Origin: Macrothele yani
Taxonomy: Eukaryota; Arthropoda; Arachnida; Araneae; Macrothelidae
DNA length: 64,000 bases
Assembly (NCBI GenBank): GCA_039090855.1
Contig: CM077034.1
Coordinates: forward strand, 227,001,701 to 227,065,700
Reading direction: 5' to 3'
The notes beneath the pieces are model-generated. The model ran no database searches. It saw only the letters and a program-made list of their open reading frames with translations, and was not told the origin of the DNA. A program made the translations under genes and the position numbers. This document shows positions 10,531 through 22,145 of the stretch, one piece after another. The first letter of the stretch is position 1. Each line of letters begins with the position of its first letter.

Positions 10531-12390
10531 TTAATAAGAGCCAACCGTAATGTGAGTGAGCATTCAAGTCACCTAGGAATAGGAAATAATGGTGAAACTT
10601 AAGAAAGGAAATGATACGGGAATGCCATTCATTTGAATTCCCAATAAGAAAAATAATGTCGAGAATTAATAAGTGTCAACCGTAATGTGAGTGAGCGATC
10701 AAATCACCTAGGAATAGGAAATAATGGTGAAACTTAAGAATGGGTATGATACGGGAATGCCATTCATTTGAATTCCCAATAAGAAAAATAATGTCGAGAA
10801 TTAATAAGTGTCAACCGTAATGTGAGTGAGCGATCAAATCACCTAGGAATAGGAAATAATGGTGAAACTTAAGAAAGGAAATGATACGGGAATGCCATTC
10901 ATTTGAATTCCCAATAAGAAAAATAATGTCGAGAATTAATAAGTGTCAACCGTAATGTGAGTGAGCGATCAAATCACCTAGGAATAGGAAATAATGGTGA
11001 AACTTAAGAAAGGAAATGATACGGGAATGCCATTCATTTGAATTCCCAATAAGAAAAATAATGTCGAGAATTAATAAGTGTCAACCGTAATGTGAGTGAT
11101 CGATCAAATCACCTAGGAATAGGAAATAATGGTGAAACTTAAGAATGGGTATGATACGGGAATGCCATTCATTTGAATTCCCAATAAGAAAAATAATGTC
11201 GAGAATTAATAAGTGTCAACCGTAATGTGAGTGAGCGATCAAATCACCTAGGAATAGGAAATAATGGTGAAACTTAAGAAAGGAAATGATACGGGAATGC
11301 CATTCATTTGAATTCCCAATAAGAAAAATAATGTCGAGAATTAATAAGTGTCAACCGTAATGTGAGTGAGCGATCAAATCACCTAGGAATAGGAAATAAT
11401 GGTGAAACTTAAGAAAGGAAATGATACGGGAATGCCATTCATTTGAATTCCCAATAAGAAAAATAATGTCGAGAATTAATAAGTGTCAACCGTAATGTGA
11501 GTGATCGATCAAATCACCTAGGAATAGGAAATAATGGTGAAACTTAAGAAAGGAAATGATACGGGAATGCCATTCATTTGAATTCCCAATAAGAAAAATA
11601 ATGTCGAGAATTAATAAGTGTCAACCGTAATGTGAGTGATCGATCAAATCACCTAGGAATAGGAAATAATGGTGAAACTTAAGAAAGGAAATGATACGGG
11701 AATGCCATTCATTTGAATTCCCAATAAGAAAAATAATGTCGAGAATTAATAAGTGTCAACCGTAATGTGAGTGATCGATCAAATCACCTAGGAATAGGAA
11801 ATAATGGTGAAACTTAAGAAAGGAAATGATACGGGAATGCCATTCATTTGAATTCCCAATAAGAAAAATAATGTCGAGAATTAATAAGTGTCAACCGTAA
11901 TGTGAGTGAGCGATCAAATCACCTAGGAATAGGAAATAATGGTGAAACTTAAGAAAGGAAATGATACGGGAATGCCATTCATTTGAATTCCCAATAAGAA
12001 AAATAATGTCGAGAATTAATAAGTGTCAACCGTAATGTGAGTGAGCGATCAAATCACCTAGGAATAGGAAATAATGGTGAAACTTAAGAATGGGAATGAA
12101 ACGTGAATGCCATTCATGTGAATTTCCAATAAGAAAAATAATGTCGTGAATTAATAAGTGTCAACCGTAATGTGAGTGAGAAATCAAGTCACCTAGGAAT
12201 AGGAAATAATGGTGAAACTTAAGAATGGGAATGAAACGTGAATGCCATTCATTTGAATTCCCAATAAAGAAAATAATGTCGAGAATTAATTAGTGTCAAC
12301 CGTTATGTGAGTGAGCAATCAGCCAGGAAATAATGGTGAAACTTAAGAATGGGAATGATACGGGAATGCCATTCATTTAAATTCTCATTC
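10531..12390. repeat. 135-bp satellite, about 14 copies
   Basis: The unit begins ttaataagtgtcaaccgtaa and includes cacctaggaataggaaataa and tgccattcatttgaattccc. Period is 135 bp (starts at 10661, 10796, 10931 and on). Central copies are nearly identical; the first and the last two or three are more diverged and one is shortened, the expected pattern of an array homogenised from its centre. Variants: aaggaaatgat versus tgggtatgat, gagcgatc versus gatcgatc. Confidence 0.95.
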
Positions 12391-12496
12391 ATCGAACATT
12401 CTGTAATTGATGGAGGCTGTCGCATTTTTGACATATCTGTATAGCACGATGTTGCTGAATCGATGTTATAACGAAGTAAATTTCTCCGTCATTTTT

Positions 12497-12563
12497 ATCC
12501 GCGCCAGGATTCGAACCCGGGTCCCCTCATTCCGGAATAAGTCACTCTACCAATTGAGCTACG
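12497..12563 (-). pseudogene. tRNA-like sequence, unit 1 (acceptor lost)
   Basis: Same block as the next two entries with B-box GGTTCGAATCC and A-box TAGCTCAATTGGTAGAG, but the 5' acceptor half is replaced by sequence reading cgttttattc on the plus strand, so the acceptor stem cannot form. Confidence 0.6.
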
Positions 12564-12810
12564 TTTTATTCTGATTCCTATCTGCCTTTATGTCGTGTGC
12601 GTCCTTCTGGCAGGTACGTCACATCTCCTGGTACGTTACGTCATCTCCCCCTTATTTTTTTTTTTTTTGACGTGCTGGAGAAAGGATTCTCTTATTTTTT
12701 CCTATCTCGCGGTGTGGAAATAACATCACACCATTGCGAGATTTTGAACGTTCGTGTCATCCGGATAGTTCGGGCGCCTTTATAACGAAGTAAATTTCTC
12801 CGTCATTTCT

Positions 12811-12882
12811 GTCCACGCCAGGATTCGAACCCAGATCCCCTCATTCCGGAATAAATCACTCTACCAACTGAGCTACGCAGAC
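12811..12882 (-). pseudogene. tRNA-like 72-mer, unit 2
   Basis: Reverse complement begins GTCTGCGTAGCTCAGTTGGT and ends TGGCGTGGAC. D-arm, T-arm and acceptor can be drawn, but the B-box is changed to GGTTCGAATCC with a mutated T-stem (cagatcccc on the plus strand), and the anticodon arm is irregular. Probably a non-functional relative. Confidence 0.55.
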
Positions 12883-13132
12883 GATTATTCTGATTCCTAT
12901 CTGCCTTTATGTCGTGTGCGTCCTTCTGGCAGGTACGTCACATCTCCTGGTACGTTACGTCATCTCCCCTTATTTTTTTTTTTTTTTTTCTGAAGTGCTG
13001 GAGAAGGGATTCTCTTATTTCTCCTATCTCGCGGTGTGGAAATAACATCACACCAATGCGAGATTTTGAACGGTCGGGTCATCCGGATAGTTCGGGCGCC
13101 ATTATAACGTAGTAAATTTCTCCGTCATTTCT

Positions 13133-13204
13133 GTCCACGCCAGGATTCGAACCCGGATCCCCTCATTCCGGAATAAGTCACTCTACCAATTGAGCTACGC
13201 GGAC
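13133..13204 (-). pseudogene. tRNA-like 72-mer, unit 3 (best preserved)
   Basis: The 7-bp acceptor pairs GTCCGCG with CGTGGAC (one G-T), the D-arm is GCTC/GAGT, the T-arm CCGGG/CCTGG around TTCGAAT, and both polymerase III boxes are present. The anticodon stem CTTAT/ATGAG encloses only six bases (TCCGGA) rather than seven, so an anticodon cannot be assigned. I read it as tRNA-derived, not as a working tRNA; a search with a tRNA covariance model would decide. Confidence 0.55.
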
Positions 13205-13281
13205 GTTTTATTCTGATTCCTATCTGCCTTTATGTCGTGTGCGTCCTTCGGGCAGGTACGTCACATCTCCTGGTACGTTAC

Positions 13282-14113
13282 AATGTCACATCGATGGAGT
13301 GTATTTCGAAGTCCAATGTGATTCAATACCGTATTTGGTGGGTGTTCCTAATTATTTGTGACTTCAGTGTACATGAGAATTTGAAAGGAACGAATGGAAA
13401 ACTCGTGCGAGGTAAACCAATATTATGCTATAAACATCGTCGTAACTGATTTCGTTCACTTAACGGGTGGAATTCTGTCGGAAATAAGCTCTTCCTCCTT
13501 TCGTGTATGCATGCATGCATGTGTGTGTGCGTGATACTACGCGAAAAAAGAATTCCACTGTTCGGAGTGTGGGCGGATCATTACCAGCAATAAAAAAGAA
13601 ACGATCTTTTAAGTTTCTAATGATGGAAGAAGTTATTCACATTAGTGCTTGAACTGTGTTATTAAATGTGCCATGTTCCTGACAAATTAGGATTTAAGCA
13701 TTTCAACGAGGAAGATTTTTTCTTTCAATCCTATACGGAGTTGTGAGAAGTTCAACAATGGAGTTAAACGTGCTTCGCATGCAAATTGTTCTACATAATG
13801 ATCTTCACACGACCTTCGACACAGAACGACTTCCGGCTTTTTTCGCTTCTTGAGCGAATTAAAGTGTCTTTATTTTCAAATCCTATTTGTTTGTTGTCCT
13901 GCTGGCTGACTGGTTTCAAGAGCTTATTTCTTGATACCTACCATGACAAAAGCGGACGGGACAAATGCGGACAGAACTGAAAAGTGGGACAATTGCGGAC
14001 AACCTTTCATTGCGTGAGACAAATTTGCGGACAAACATTTCAGTCTCTCCAAAATAGTAAACTGACTAGCGACCCGGCGCGGCTTCACACGGTCGCAGTT
14101 TAGAATTTACGGT
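13282..14113. other. Interval without recognised gene
   Basis: Low-copy AT-rich sequence with a short (catg/tg) run at about 13507-13532. No coding motif, splice pattern or shared repeat seen. Confidence 0.45.
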
Positions 14114-16387
14114 GAATCTAAAGAGAGACGATTATTACGTTCAACAGGCGACAGTCTTTCTCTTTGTAAAGCCATTCTTTGTCATTTGCCCATCGAGATT
14201 CTGTAAAGAGAGACGATTATTACGTCTCTCTTTACAGAATCTCGATGAGAGACGATTATTACGTTCAACAGGCGACAGTCTTTCTCTTTGTAAAGCCATT
14301 CTTTGTCATTTGCCCATCAAGATTCTGTAAAGAGAGACGATTATTACGTCTCTCTTTACAGAATCTCGATGAGAGACGATTATTACGTTCAACAGGCGAC
14401 AGTCTTTCTCTTTGTAAAGCCATTCTTTGTCATTTGCCCATCGAGATTCTGTAAAGAGAGACGATTATTACGTCTCTCTTTACAGAATCTCGATGAGAGA
14501 CGATTATTACGTTCAACAGGCGACAGTCTTTCTCTTTGTAAAGCCATTCTTTGTCATTTGCCCATCGAGATTCTGTAAAGAGAGACGATTATTACGTCTC
14601 TCTTTACAGAATCTCGATGAGAGACGATTATTACGTTCAACAGGCGACAGTCTTTCTCTTTGTAAAGCCATTCTTTGTCATTTGCCCATCGAGATTCTGT
14701 AAAGAGAGACGATTATTACGTCTCTCTTTACAGAATCTCGATGAGAGACGATTATTACGTTCAACAGGCGACAGTCTTTCTCTTTGTAAAGCCATTCTTT
14801 GTCATTTGCCCATCAAGATTCTGTAAAGAGAGACGATTATTACGTCTCTCTTTACAGAATCTCGATGAGAGACGATTATTACGTTCAACAGGCGACAGTC
14901 TTTCTCTTTGTAAAGCCATTCTTTGTCATTTGCCCATCGAGATTCTGTAAAGAGAGACGATTATTACGTCTCTCTTTACAGAATCTCGATGAGAGACGAT
15001 TATTACGTTCAACAGGCGACAGTCTTTCTCTTTGTAAAGCCATTCTTTGTCATTTGCCCATCGAGATTCTGTAAAGAGAGACGATTATTACGTCTCTCTT
15101 TACAGAATCACGATGAGAGACGATTATTACGTTCAACAGGCGACAGTCTTTCTCTTTGTAAAGCCATTCTTTGTCATTTGCCCATCAAGATTCTGTAAAG
15201 AGAGACGATTATTACGTCTCTCTTTACAGAATCTCGATGAGAGACGATTATTACGTTCAACAGGCGACAGTCTTTCTCTTTGTAAAGCCATTCTTTGTCA
15301 TTTGCCCATCAAGATTCTGTAAAGAGAGACGATTATTACGTCTCTCTTTACAGAATCTCGATGAGAGACGATTATTACGTTCAACAGGCGACAGTCTTTC
15401 TCTTTGTAAAGCCATTCTTTGTCATTTGCCCATCGAGATTCTGTAAAGAGAGACGATTATTACGTCTCTCTTTACAGAATCTCGATGAGAGACGATTATT
15501 ACGTTCAACAGGCGACAGTCTTTCTCTTTGTAAAGCCATTCTTTGTCATTTGCCCATCGAGATTCTGTAAAGAGAGACGATTATTACGTCTCTCTTTACA
15601 GAATCACGATGAGAGACGATTATTACGTTCAACAGGCGACAGTCTTTCTCTTTGTAAAGCCATTCTTTGTCATTTGCCCATCAAGATTCTGTAAAGAGAG
15701 ACGATTATTACGTCTCTCTTTACAGAATCTCGATGAGAGACGATTATTACGTTCAACAGGCGACAGTCTTTCTCTTTTGTAAAGCCATTCTTTGTCATTT
15801 GCCCATCAAGATTCTGTAAAGAGAGACGATTATTACGTCTCTCTTTACAGAATCTCGATGAGAGACGATTATTACGTTCAACAGGCGACAGTCTTTCTCT
15901 TTGTAAAGCCATTCTTTGTCATTTGCCCATCGAGATTCTGTAAAGAGAGACGATTATTACGTCTCTCTTTACAGAATCTCGATGAGAGACGATTATTACG
16001 TTCAACAGGCGATAGTCTTTCTCTTTCTAAAGCCATTCTTTGTCATTTGCCCATCGAGTTTCTGTAAAGAGAGACGATTATTACGTCTCTCTTTACAGAA
16101 TCTCGATGAGAGACGATTATTAAAGATAGACAATTATTACGTTCAACAGGCGACAGTCTTTCTCTTTGTGAAGCCATTCTTTGTCATTTGCCCTTCGAGA
16201 TTCTGTAAAGAGAGACGATTATTACGTCTCTCTTTACAGAATCTCGATGAGAGACGATTATTAAAGAGAGACAATTATTACGTTCAACAGGCGACAGTCT
16301 TTCTCTTTGTGAAGTCATTCTTTGTCATTTGCCCATCGAGATTCTGTAAAGAGAGGCGATTATTACGTCTCTCTTTACAGAATCTTT
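14114..16387. repeat. 124-bp hairpin satellite, 18 copies
   Basis: The landmark caacaggcgacagtc occurs 18 times: every 124 bp from 14142 to 15754, then at 15879, 16003, 16144 and 16285. Every unit contains a palindrome: 25-bp arms (CATCGAGATTCTGTAAAGAG plus AGACG and the exact complement) around an ATTATTA loop, 57 bp in all. About a third of units carry a single change (catcaag or aatcacg) that shortens the perfect arm. The last two units hold a 17-bp insertion. Overlapping open frames across it come from repetition. Confidence 0.96.
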
Positions 16388-17414
16388 ACAGAAATTTTGC
16401 CATAATGTTTTGATCACGTTATCATCTGTATTCCGTTATTATGCTGTATAAATTTCGTTGGTATCAGACGTCTCTCTCTAGGTGTTCTTTTTTCACTTTC
16501 CGACAGTGTAATATATTATTTATAGGTATATAAATAATATATAAATTATATACATTATTATAATAAATCTCGCTTCCGTGTGACTTTCCTATCGGGCACT
16601 CTAGCCCAAATCTCCTAGCTTCCTATTTCTAAGGGTTGTTTAAGACCATGGGTCAGACACTCCCTTCCTAAAATCCTCTACATATGATTTACTTTAATAA
16701 ACACCCAGATCTATCTGTCTCTCTAAAACGCTTGACGTCAATTATCGAACAATTCGTGTGCGCTCTCGCGATGTCAAAAATGATTGCCTAACATATAATA
16801 GCACGCGATCACTTTTAGATGTTAAGGTGATGGCGTGCTAATTTAAAAACATTGGATTATCAATGACTCGAGTTCTGTTTATCCGATATACAAAATTCGA
16901 GTTAAAATCTTAATATCACGGCAAGTTTCGTTTGTAGATTAATTTCATTTAGCACAATTTGAAGATAAATTTGTACGCTTTAATTACTTTTTTACTTTTT
17001 TAATTTAACTGACTTTCCAAGTTTAGTGCTGATTATATTATACATTTTGCAAAATACCGATCTAGCTAAACGCTCTAAGCTACAATAAAAACTGAAATAT
17101 TAAGATGTCAAAGTGAGAAAAAATTCCATCTTCAAAACCAGATGTCGCCCCAACCGCACATACTCGATAATTTAAATAGTTCATATTTCTAATGCCAGAT
17201 GTCGCATTATTTTGTAGAGAAAGGTTCTGTATGAAGTTTGAAACTAACCGTTGAATAGGACAGTCTAAAACAAGCCGTGAAGGGAAATAACAAGTTTGCC
17301 GGAGAAAAAGACATTTACGTTTTTACTATATTTCCTTACAAAAAGCAGGCGTCTATTTTATTTGTTTTCAATCTGCTTCAATTAAAATTTTTACTCCGAA
17401 TTAGGACGGGAAAC
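16388..17414. other. Interval without recognised gene
   Basis: AT-rich, apparently single-copy sequence. An imperfect AT palindrome (atattatttataggtatata) lies near 16511-16545. No protein homology or RNA gene seen. Confidence 0.45.
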
Positions 17415-17425
17415 ACTCTCTATAT
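17415..17425. repeat. Target duplication ACTCTCTATAT, copy 1
   Basis: First of three identical 11-mers marking two RTE insertions at one site; it abuts the (cat)n tail of the LINE at 17426. Confidence 0.85.
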
Positions 17426-18387
17426 CATCATCATCATCATTGTCAACCATTATCAATCCACTGCTGGACGAAGGTCTCCCCAAGTTTCCTCCACAACGGT
17501 CTGTCTTGTGCCAGTCTCCTCCATGTCACTCCTGTATACTTTCGAATTTCATCCACCCATCTCCCATGTGGTCTTCTTCTGGGTCTTTTCCTGTCCCTTG
17601 GAATCCAATCTAAAATTTCGGCTGTCCATCGATGATCTGTCCTTCTGGCAGTATGTCCAGCCCATTGCCATTTCAGGGATTTAACTCTGATCATGATGTC
17701 TTGTCATTTTTCTGATCCACGAGTTCCTCTTCTTATCTCTCCTGGGTACACCAAGCATGCACCTCTCCATGCTGCTTTGAGTTGTCTGCAGCCTTTGTAT
17801 GTCTCTTTTAGTTAAGGTCCACGTCTCTGCACCATACGTAAGCACTGGAAGGATGCATTGATCAAACACTTTTCTTTTAAGACATAATGGCATATTGCTC
17901 TTGAAAATTATGCTGTTTCTTCCAAAAGCTCTCCAGGCAAGTTTTGTACGCCGATTAATTTCTTCATCAATGTGACCCTCACTTGATGTCCAAGATAAAC
18001 GTACGTGTCTGTTATCTCCAGCTTTTCTCCATCAATCGATAAATCTTCATTTCTTGAAAAAGCATTGTACATCACTTTTGTCTTCTGAAAGTTCATTTTT
18101 AATCCCACTTCTTTACTCTTGTCAACAAGTTCTTGGATCATACTCTGCAGCTGTGATGGGGTAGTTGCAAAAATGACTACGTCATCAGCAAAACGAAGGT
18201 GAGTTAGATAATCTCCATTAATCTTTATCCCCTTGTTTTCCCAGCTCAGCAACTGAATGACACCCTCCAATGTAGTATCAAAGAGCTTCGGAGATATGGT
18301 GTCACCTTGTCTCACTCCCTTTCCAACTTTTATGTGTGTTGTATTCTCAAACAGTCGAATCTTTGCACTTGCATTTTCATAGACGTT
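17426..18387 (-). mobile_element. RTE-clade LINE, 5'-truncated, interrupted by SINE at its 5' end
   Basis: Same family as the LINE at 7301, in the same orientation and truncated within a few bases of the same point (ttcatagatgtt). The last 12 bases of the element (18376-18387) are duplicated at 18867-18878 around an inserted SINE. The coding region has several shifts: FVQQWIDNG through RVEDIMIRVK is open at 17443-17694, MPLCLKRKVF at 17681-17893, and MRQGDTISPK-like sequence with FADD above 17908. A deletion removes ISSEG-type codons near 17985. Not functional. Confidence 0.9.
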
Positions 18388-18866
18388 TTTTTTTTTTATT
18401 GAAGGTTTAACGACCACCGTGAGCAACTCAATGGGCTATAAGCAGTCGCCCGTCCCTAATTTAGGGTCACTGGTTCCAGGGAAGGGAGAGAGCCAGTGCC
18501 GTAAGACAAACACAACATCCATTGATTGATTGGAGGTTTAACGACCACCGTGAGCAACTCAATGGGCTATAAGCAGTCGCCCGTCCCTAATTTAGGGTCA
18601 CTGGTTCCAGGGAAGGGAGAGAGCCAGTGCCGTAAGACAAACACAACATCCATTGATTGATTGGAGGTTTAACGACCACCGTGAGCAACTCAATGGGCTA
18701 TAAGCAGTCGCCCGTCCCTAATTTAGGGTCACTGGTTCCAGGGAAGGGAGAGAGCCAGTGCCGTAAGACAAACACAGCATCCATGCCTCACCGGGATTCG
18801 AACCCGGACCCCTTTCGAACGAATGATCAGAGGCCATCGCTTAGACCACTGAGCCACCGGGGCGGC
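18388..18866 (-). mobile_element. SINE with its body repeated three times
   Basis: Minus-strand SINE of the common family: poly-T at 18386-18397, then the 3' body (aacgaccaccgtgagcaact) at about 18411, 18542 and 18673, a 131-bp period. Only the last is joined to the tRNA-like head, with B-box GGATTCGAACCC at about 18793 on the plus strand. Inner junctions read ccattgattgattggagg. A 12-bp target duplication (ttcatagaYgtt) flanks the whole, so the three-body form seems to have inserted as one unit or expanded after insertion. Confidence 0.85.
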
Positions 18867-18878
18867 TTCATAGATGTT

Positions 18879-18889
18879 ACTCTCTATAT
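18879..18889. repeat. Target duplication ACTCTCTATAT, copy 2
   Basis: Shared boundary between the truncated LINE (17426-18878) and the long LINE (18890-22076). Confidence 0.85.
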
Positions 18890-21887
18890 CATCATCATCA
18901 TCATTGTCAACCATTATCAATCCACTGCTGGACGAAGGTCTCCCCAAGTTTCCTCCACAACGGTCTGTCTTGTGCCAGTCTCCTCCATGTCACCCCTGCA
19001 TACTTTCGAATTTCATCCACCCATCTCCCATGTGGTCTTCTTCTGGGTCTTTTCCTGTCCCTTGGAATCCAATCTAAAATTTCGGCTGTCCATCGATGAT
19101 CTGTCCTTCTGGCAGTATGTCCAGCCCATTGCCATTTCAGGGATTTAACTCGGATCATGATGTCTTCCACTCTCGTCATTTTTCGGATCCACGAGTTCCT
19201 CTTCTTATCTCTCCTGGTTACACCAAGCATGCACCTCTCCATGCTGTTTTGAGTTGTCTGCAGCCTTTGTATGTCTCTTTTAGTTAAGGTCCACGTCTCT
19301 GCATCATACGTAAGCACTGGAAGGATGCATTGATCAAACACTTTTCTTTTAAGACATAATGGCATATTGCTCTTGAAAATTATGCTGTTTCTTCCAAAAG
19401 CTCTCCAGGCAAGTTTTGTACGCCGATTAATTTCTTCATCAATGTGACCCTCACTTGATATCTGCTGTCCAAGATAAACGTACGTGTCTGTTATCTCCAG
19501 CTTTTCTCCATCAATCAATAAATCTTCATTTCTTGTAAAAGCATTGAACATCACTTTTGTCTTCTGAAAGTTCATTTTTAATCCCACTTCTTTACTCTTG
19601 TCAGCAAGTTCCTGGATCATACTCTGCAGCTCTGATGGGGTAGTTGCAAAAATGACTACGTCATCAGCAAATCGAAGGTGGGTTAGATAATCTCCATTAA
19701 TCTTTATCCCTTTGTTTTCCCAGCTCAGCGACTGAAAAACACCCTCCAATGTGGCATTAAAGAGCTTCGGAGATATGGTGTCACCTTGTCTCACTCCCTT
19801 TCCAATTTTTACGTGTGTTGTATTTTCAAACAGCCTAATCTTTGCACTTGCATTTTCATAGATGTTATTAATAATATTAATGTATGCATCTTCAATACCG
19901 CAGGTTTTCAGAGCCATTGTAACTGCTGATGGTTTCAGCGAATCAAAGGCTTTTTCATAATCGATAAAAGCCATGCACAATGGAAGTTCATATTCCCTCG
20001 CTCTTTCAATTAGTTCTCTCAGTACGTGGATATGATCTATTGTGCTGTAGCCACTCCTGAATCCAGCTTGTTCTCTCGGTTGAGCCATGTCCAGTGTTAC
20101 CTTCAAGCGGTGTGAAAGAACTTTAGTGAAGATTTTATAAACTACTGATAGGAGGCTGATAGGTCTGTAGTTTCCGAGATCCTCAATGTCACCTTTCTTA
20201 TGTAGCAGGATCATTGTAGCGGTGTTCCAATGCTCCGGAATCTTTCCTTCATTAAGGCATCGAGTGAAAATTTGGGCGAGTACTGTTTCGATTTCTCCAC
20301 TTGCTTCTTGTATGATGTCTGCAGTAATTCCATCTTCTCCTGGAGCTTTTCCCCGCTTCATGTTCTTGATTGCATGTGCAACTTCTGCTGGAAGGACTGG
20401 AGGAACTCTGGTACTGGTATCTTTCATGATGTCTGGAGTGCATGTATCATCCCTTTCATATAATTTGGAGTAGAAATCTTTCACTCTTGTCAAAATTTCG
20501 CCTCTATTTCTTGTTACAGAACCATCTTCTTTTCTCAGTGCCATAATCTGTTTTCTTCCCTTACTGAGATGTCCCTTTGCTATCTTTAGGCTTTGGTTGT
20601 TTTCAATTGCTTTCCTCACTAGTTCACAGTTGAATTTTCTTACGTCTTCAGTGATACTTTTTCTTACTGTCTTGCATAGCTCTATATATTCCACTTTGGA
20701 AGTCACATCTTCTTTAGTTGTCCTCATCTCTCTTCTTTTTTGCATTAACATTTTCGTTTTTCCTGATAATTTATTTACATGCAACTTGTTCTTAGACCCA
20801 GCTAATTTTGTTGCTGTTTCCATAAGAGCTTTGGTTACTTTTCTGTTAACTTCAGAGATGTCCACTTCTTCCGATGTTAGGCCTTCTAAAGCAGAGAACC
20901 TGTTCTTCAGTTCCAACTTGAAGGTATTATGGTGTTTTTTAAGGTTGGTTATGTCAATAGATTTTGTTTGTCTTATGAGCTTGCCACGTTCGAGTTCAGT
21001 GTTGAGGTGCATCTTACATCTCACCAATACAGGTCACTACCTGTGTTGAACTTGTTTAGCACACTGCAGTCTTCGATGACGAATTTTTTGTTACACATAA
21101 TAAAATCAATTTCACTTGTCGTCCCATTTGGATGTCTCCATGTCCATTTCCTGTGTGGCTTTTTCTTGAAAAAGGAGTTCAAGATGAAAAACCCTTCTGC
21201 CTCTGCAAACTCAACGAGAGTATTTCCACGCTGGTTTCTGTTGCTGTGACCGAATTTACCTACTGAAGTTTCATTCTGTTGCCGTTGCCCTATTTTTGCA
21301 TTGAAATCTCCCATAATTATTTTCAAGTGCTGCTTACCTTTATTATTTAGATGACAAATTTCCTCATAAAATTCTTCAATTTCTTCTTCAGGATGACTTG
21401 TGGTGGGTGCATAAGTTTGAATAATCTGAGCCTGGTATCTTCTCGAGAGTTGGATAACGAGTCGTGCAGCTCTGTCAGAGGAACTTTCAACTTCTACAAC
21501 TTTATCCTTCAGTTTCTTGTTTGTTATAAATCCAACACCACCAGTTCTGCCAGTATCTGTCCCACGATAATAGAAGAGATGTCCACTTTTCAGTTCGATG
21601 AGATCTTCTCCTTTTTCTCCTTACCTCACTTAGCCCCACGATGTCCCACTTGATCCTTTGTAGTTCCTCTTCCAATTCAAGAAGCCTTGAATCAGAAGAT
21701 AGGGAGCGTCCATTGTAAGTAGCCAAGGTCAGCATCAGATGGCAGCCTAGTCCGGTCCTCCGGGGATTCTTAGCACCCTCTGCCTTCATGTCGCACTGGC
21801 CGCTGCCTTGGCCAGGTACATTCCAGCTGCCGGAGACTGAGGGCCAAGATTTAGGTTGTGGAATCATTTTGGAGGGGTTTGGCCATA

Positions 21888-21918
<31 letters not shown>

Positions 21919-22076
21919 TGTGGGACAGCATTTCCTCTGATCCCGATGGTATAGTTATACCGCTATGGGCGGTCGTCAGAGCCCCTTTAGTGGGAACAGG
22001 ATGCACCACGAGAAGGCGGGGTTGACATTTGTCAAGGAGAGGCTGTGATGTTACGCATCACCTGACCTTACATCCC
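18890..22076 (-). mobile_element. RTE-clade LINE, nearly full length
   Basis: About 3.19 kb in minus orientation, flanked by 11-bp ACTCTCTATAT at 18879-18889 and 22077-22087. The 3' end is the short (ATG)n tail typical of this family, with no poly-A. The 5' region (21868-22076) is non-coding. The element encodes an AP-type endonuclease and a reverse transcriptase in one interrupted reading frame. This is the reference copy of the family in the window; the other four are 5'-truncated. Confidence 0.92.
18907..21867 (-). pseudogene. RTE endonuclease-reverse transcriptase polyprotein, frameshifted
   Basis: Encodes the LINE retrotransposition protein, which nicks target DNA and primes reverse transcription there. 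N-terminal part (21867 downward): ATYNGRSLSSDSRLLELEEE and IVGLSEVRR, the start of the apurinic-type endonuclease; a shift follows near 21615. The middle (21326-21021) continues with MGDFNAKIG and EIDFIMCNKKF of the endonuclease; a second shift lies near 21025. The remainder, 706 residues, is open: RPISLLSVVYKIFTKVLSHR, FIDYEKAFDS, RQGDTISPKLF, and LRFADDVVIFA with catalytic aspartates at about residue 455, ending FVQQWIDNG. With two or three repairs it would be complete, so decay is slight. Confidence 0.9.
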
Positions 22077-22087
22077 ACTCTCTATAT
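22077..22087. repeat. Target duplication ACTCTCTATAT, copy 3
   Basis: Right flank of the long RTE insertion, followed by unrelated sequence (actaatatttatt). Confidence 0.85.
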
Positions 22088-22145
22088 ACTAATATTTATT
22101 TAAAACATAAAAACAACCGCCCTAAGACAGGCTATGGGCTAGTTA

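Larger units (their letters stand above)
12467..13281. repeat. ~320-bp tandem unit carrying a tRNA-like block, 2.6 copies
   Basis: Units start at 12467, 12781 and 13103 with tataacgaagtaaatttctc. Each contains a minus-strand tRNA-like 72-mer, then a phrase like tctgcctttatgtcgtgtgc, a T-run and a pyrimidine-rich section ending near ttcgggcgcc. The third unit stops about 180 bp in. Likely a tRNA-derived SINE or pseudo-tRNA locus amplified in tandem. Confidence 0.85.

Noticed and set aside
10531..12390. CRISPR-like array of regular direct repeats
   Set aside because: Units are contiguous 135-bp monomers with no unique spacers, in animal DNA. The same reason excludes the other arrays.
14112..16413. 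Overlapping 91-residue plus-strand frames (MSFAHRDSVKRDDYYV...)
   Set aside because: They are staggered readings of the 124-bp hairpin satellite (124 is one more than a multiple of three) and start anew in every unit.
20186..21249. Plus-strand frames of 95-150 residues opposite the long RTE LINE
   Set aside because: They are antisense to the reverse-transcriptase and endonuclease coding sequence and have no motifs of their own.
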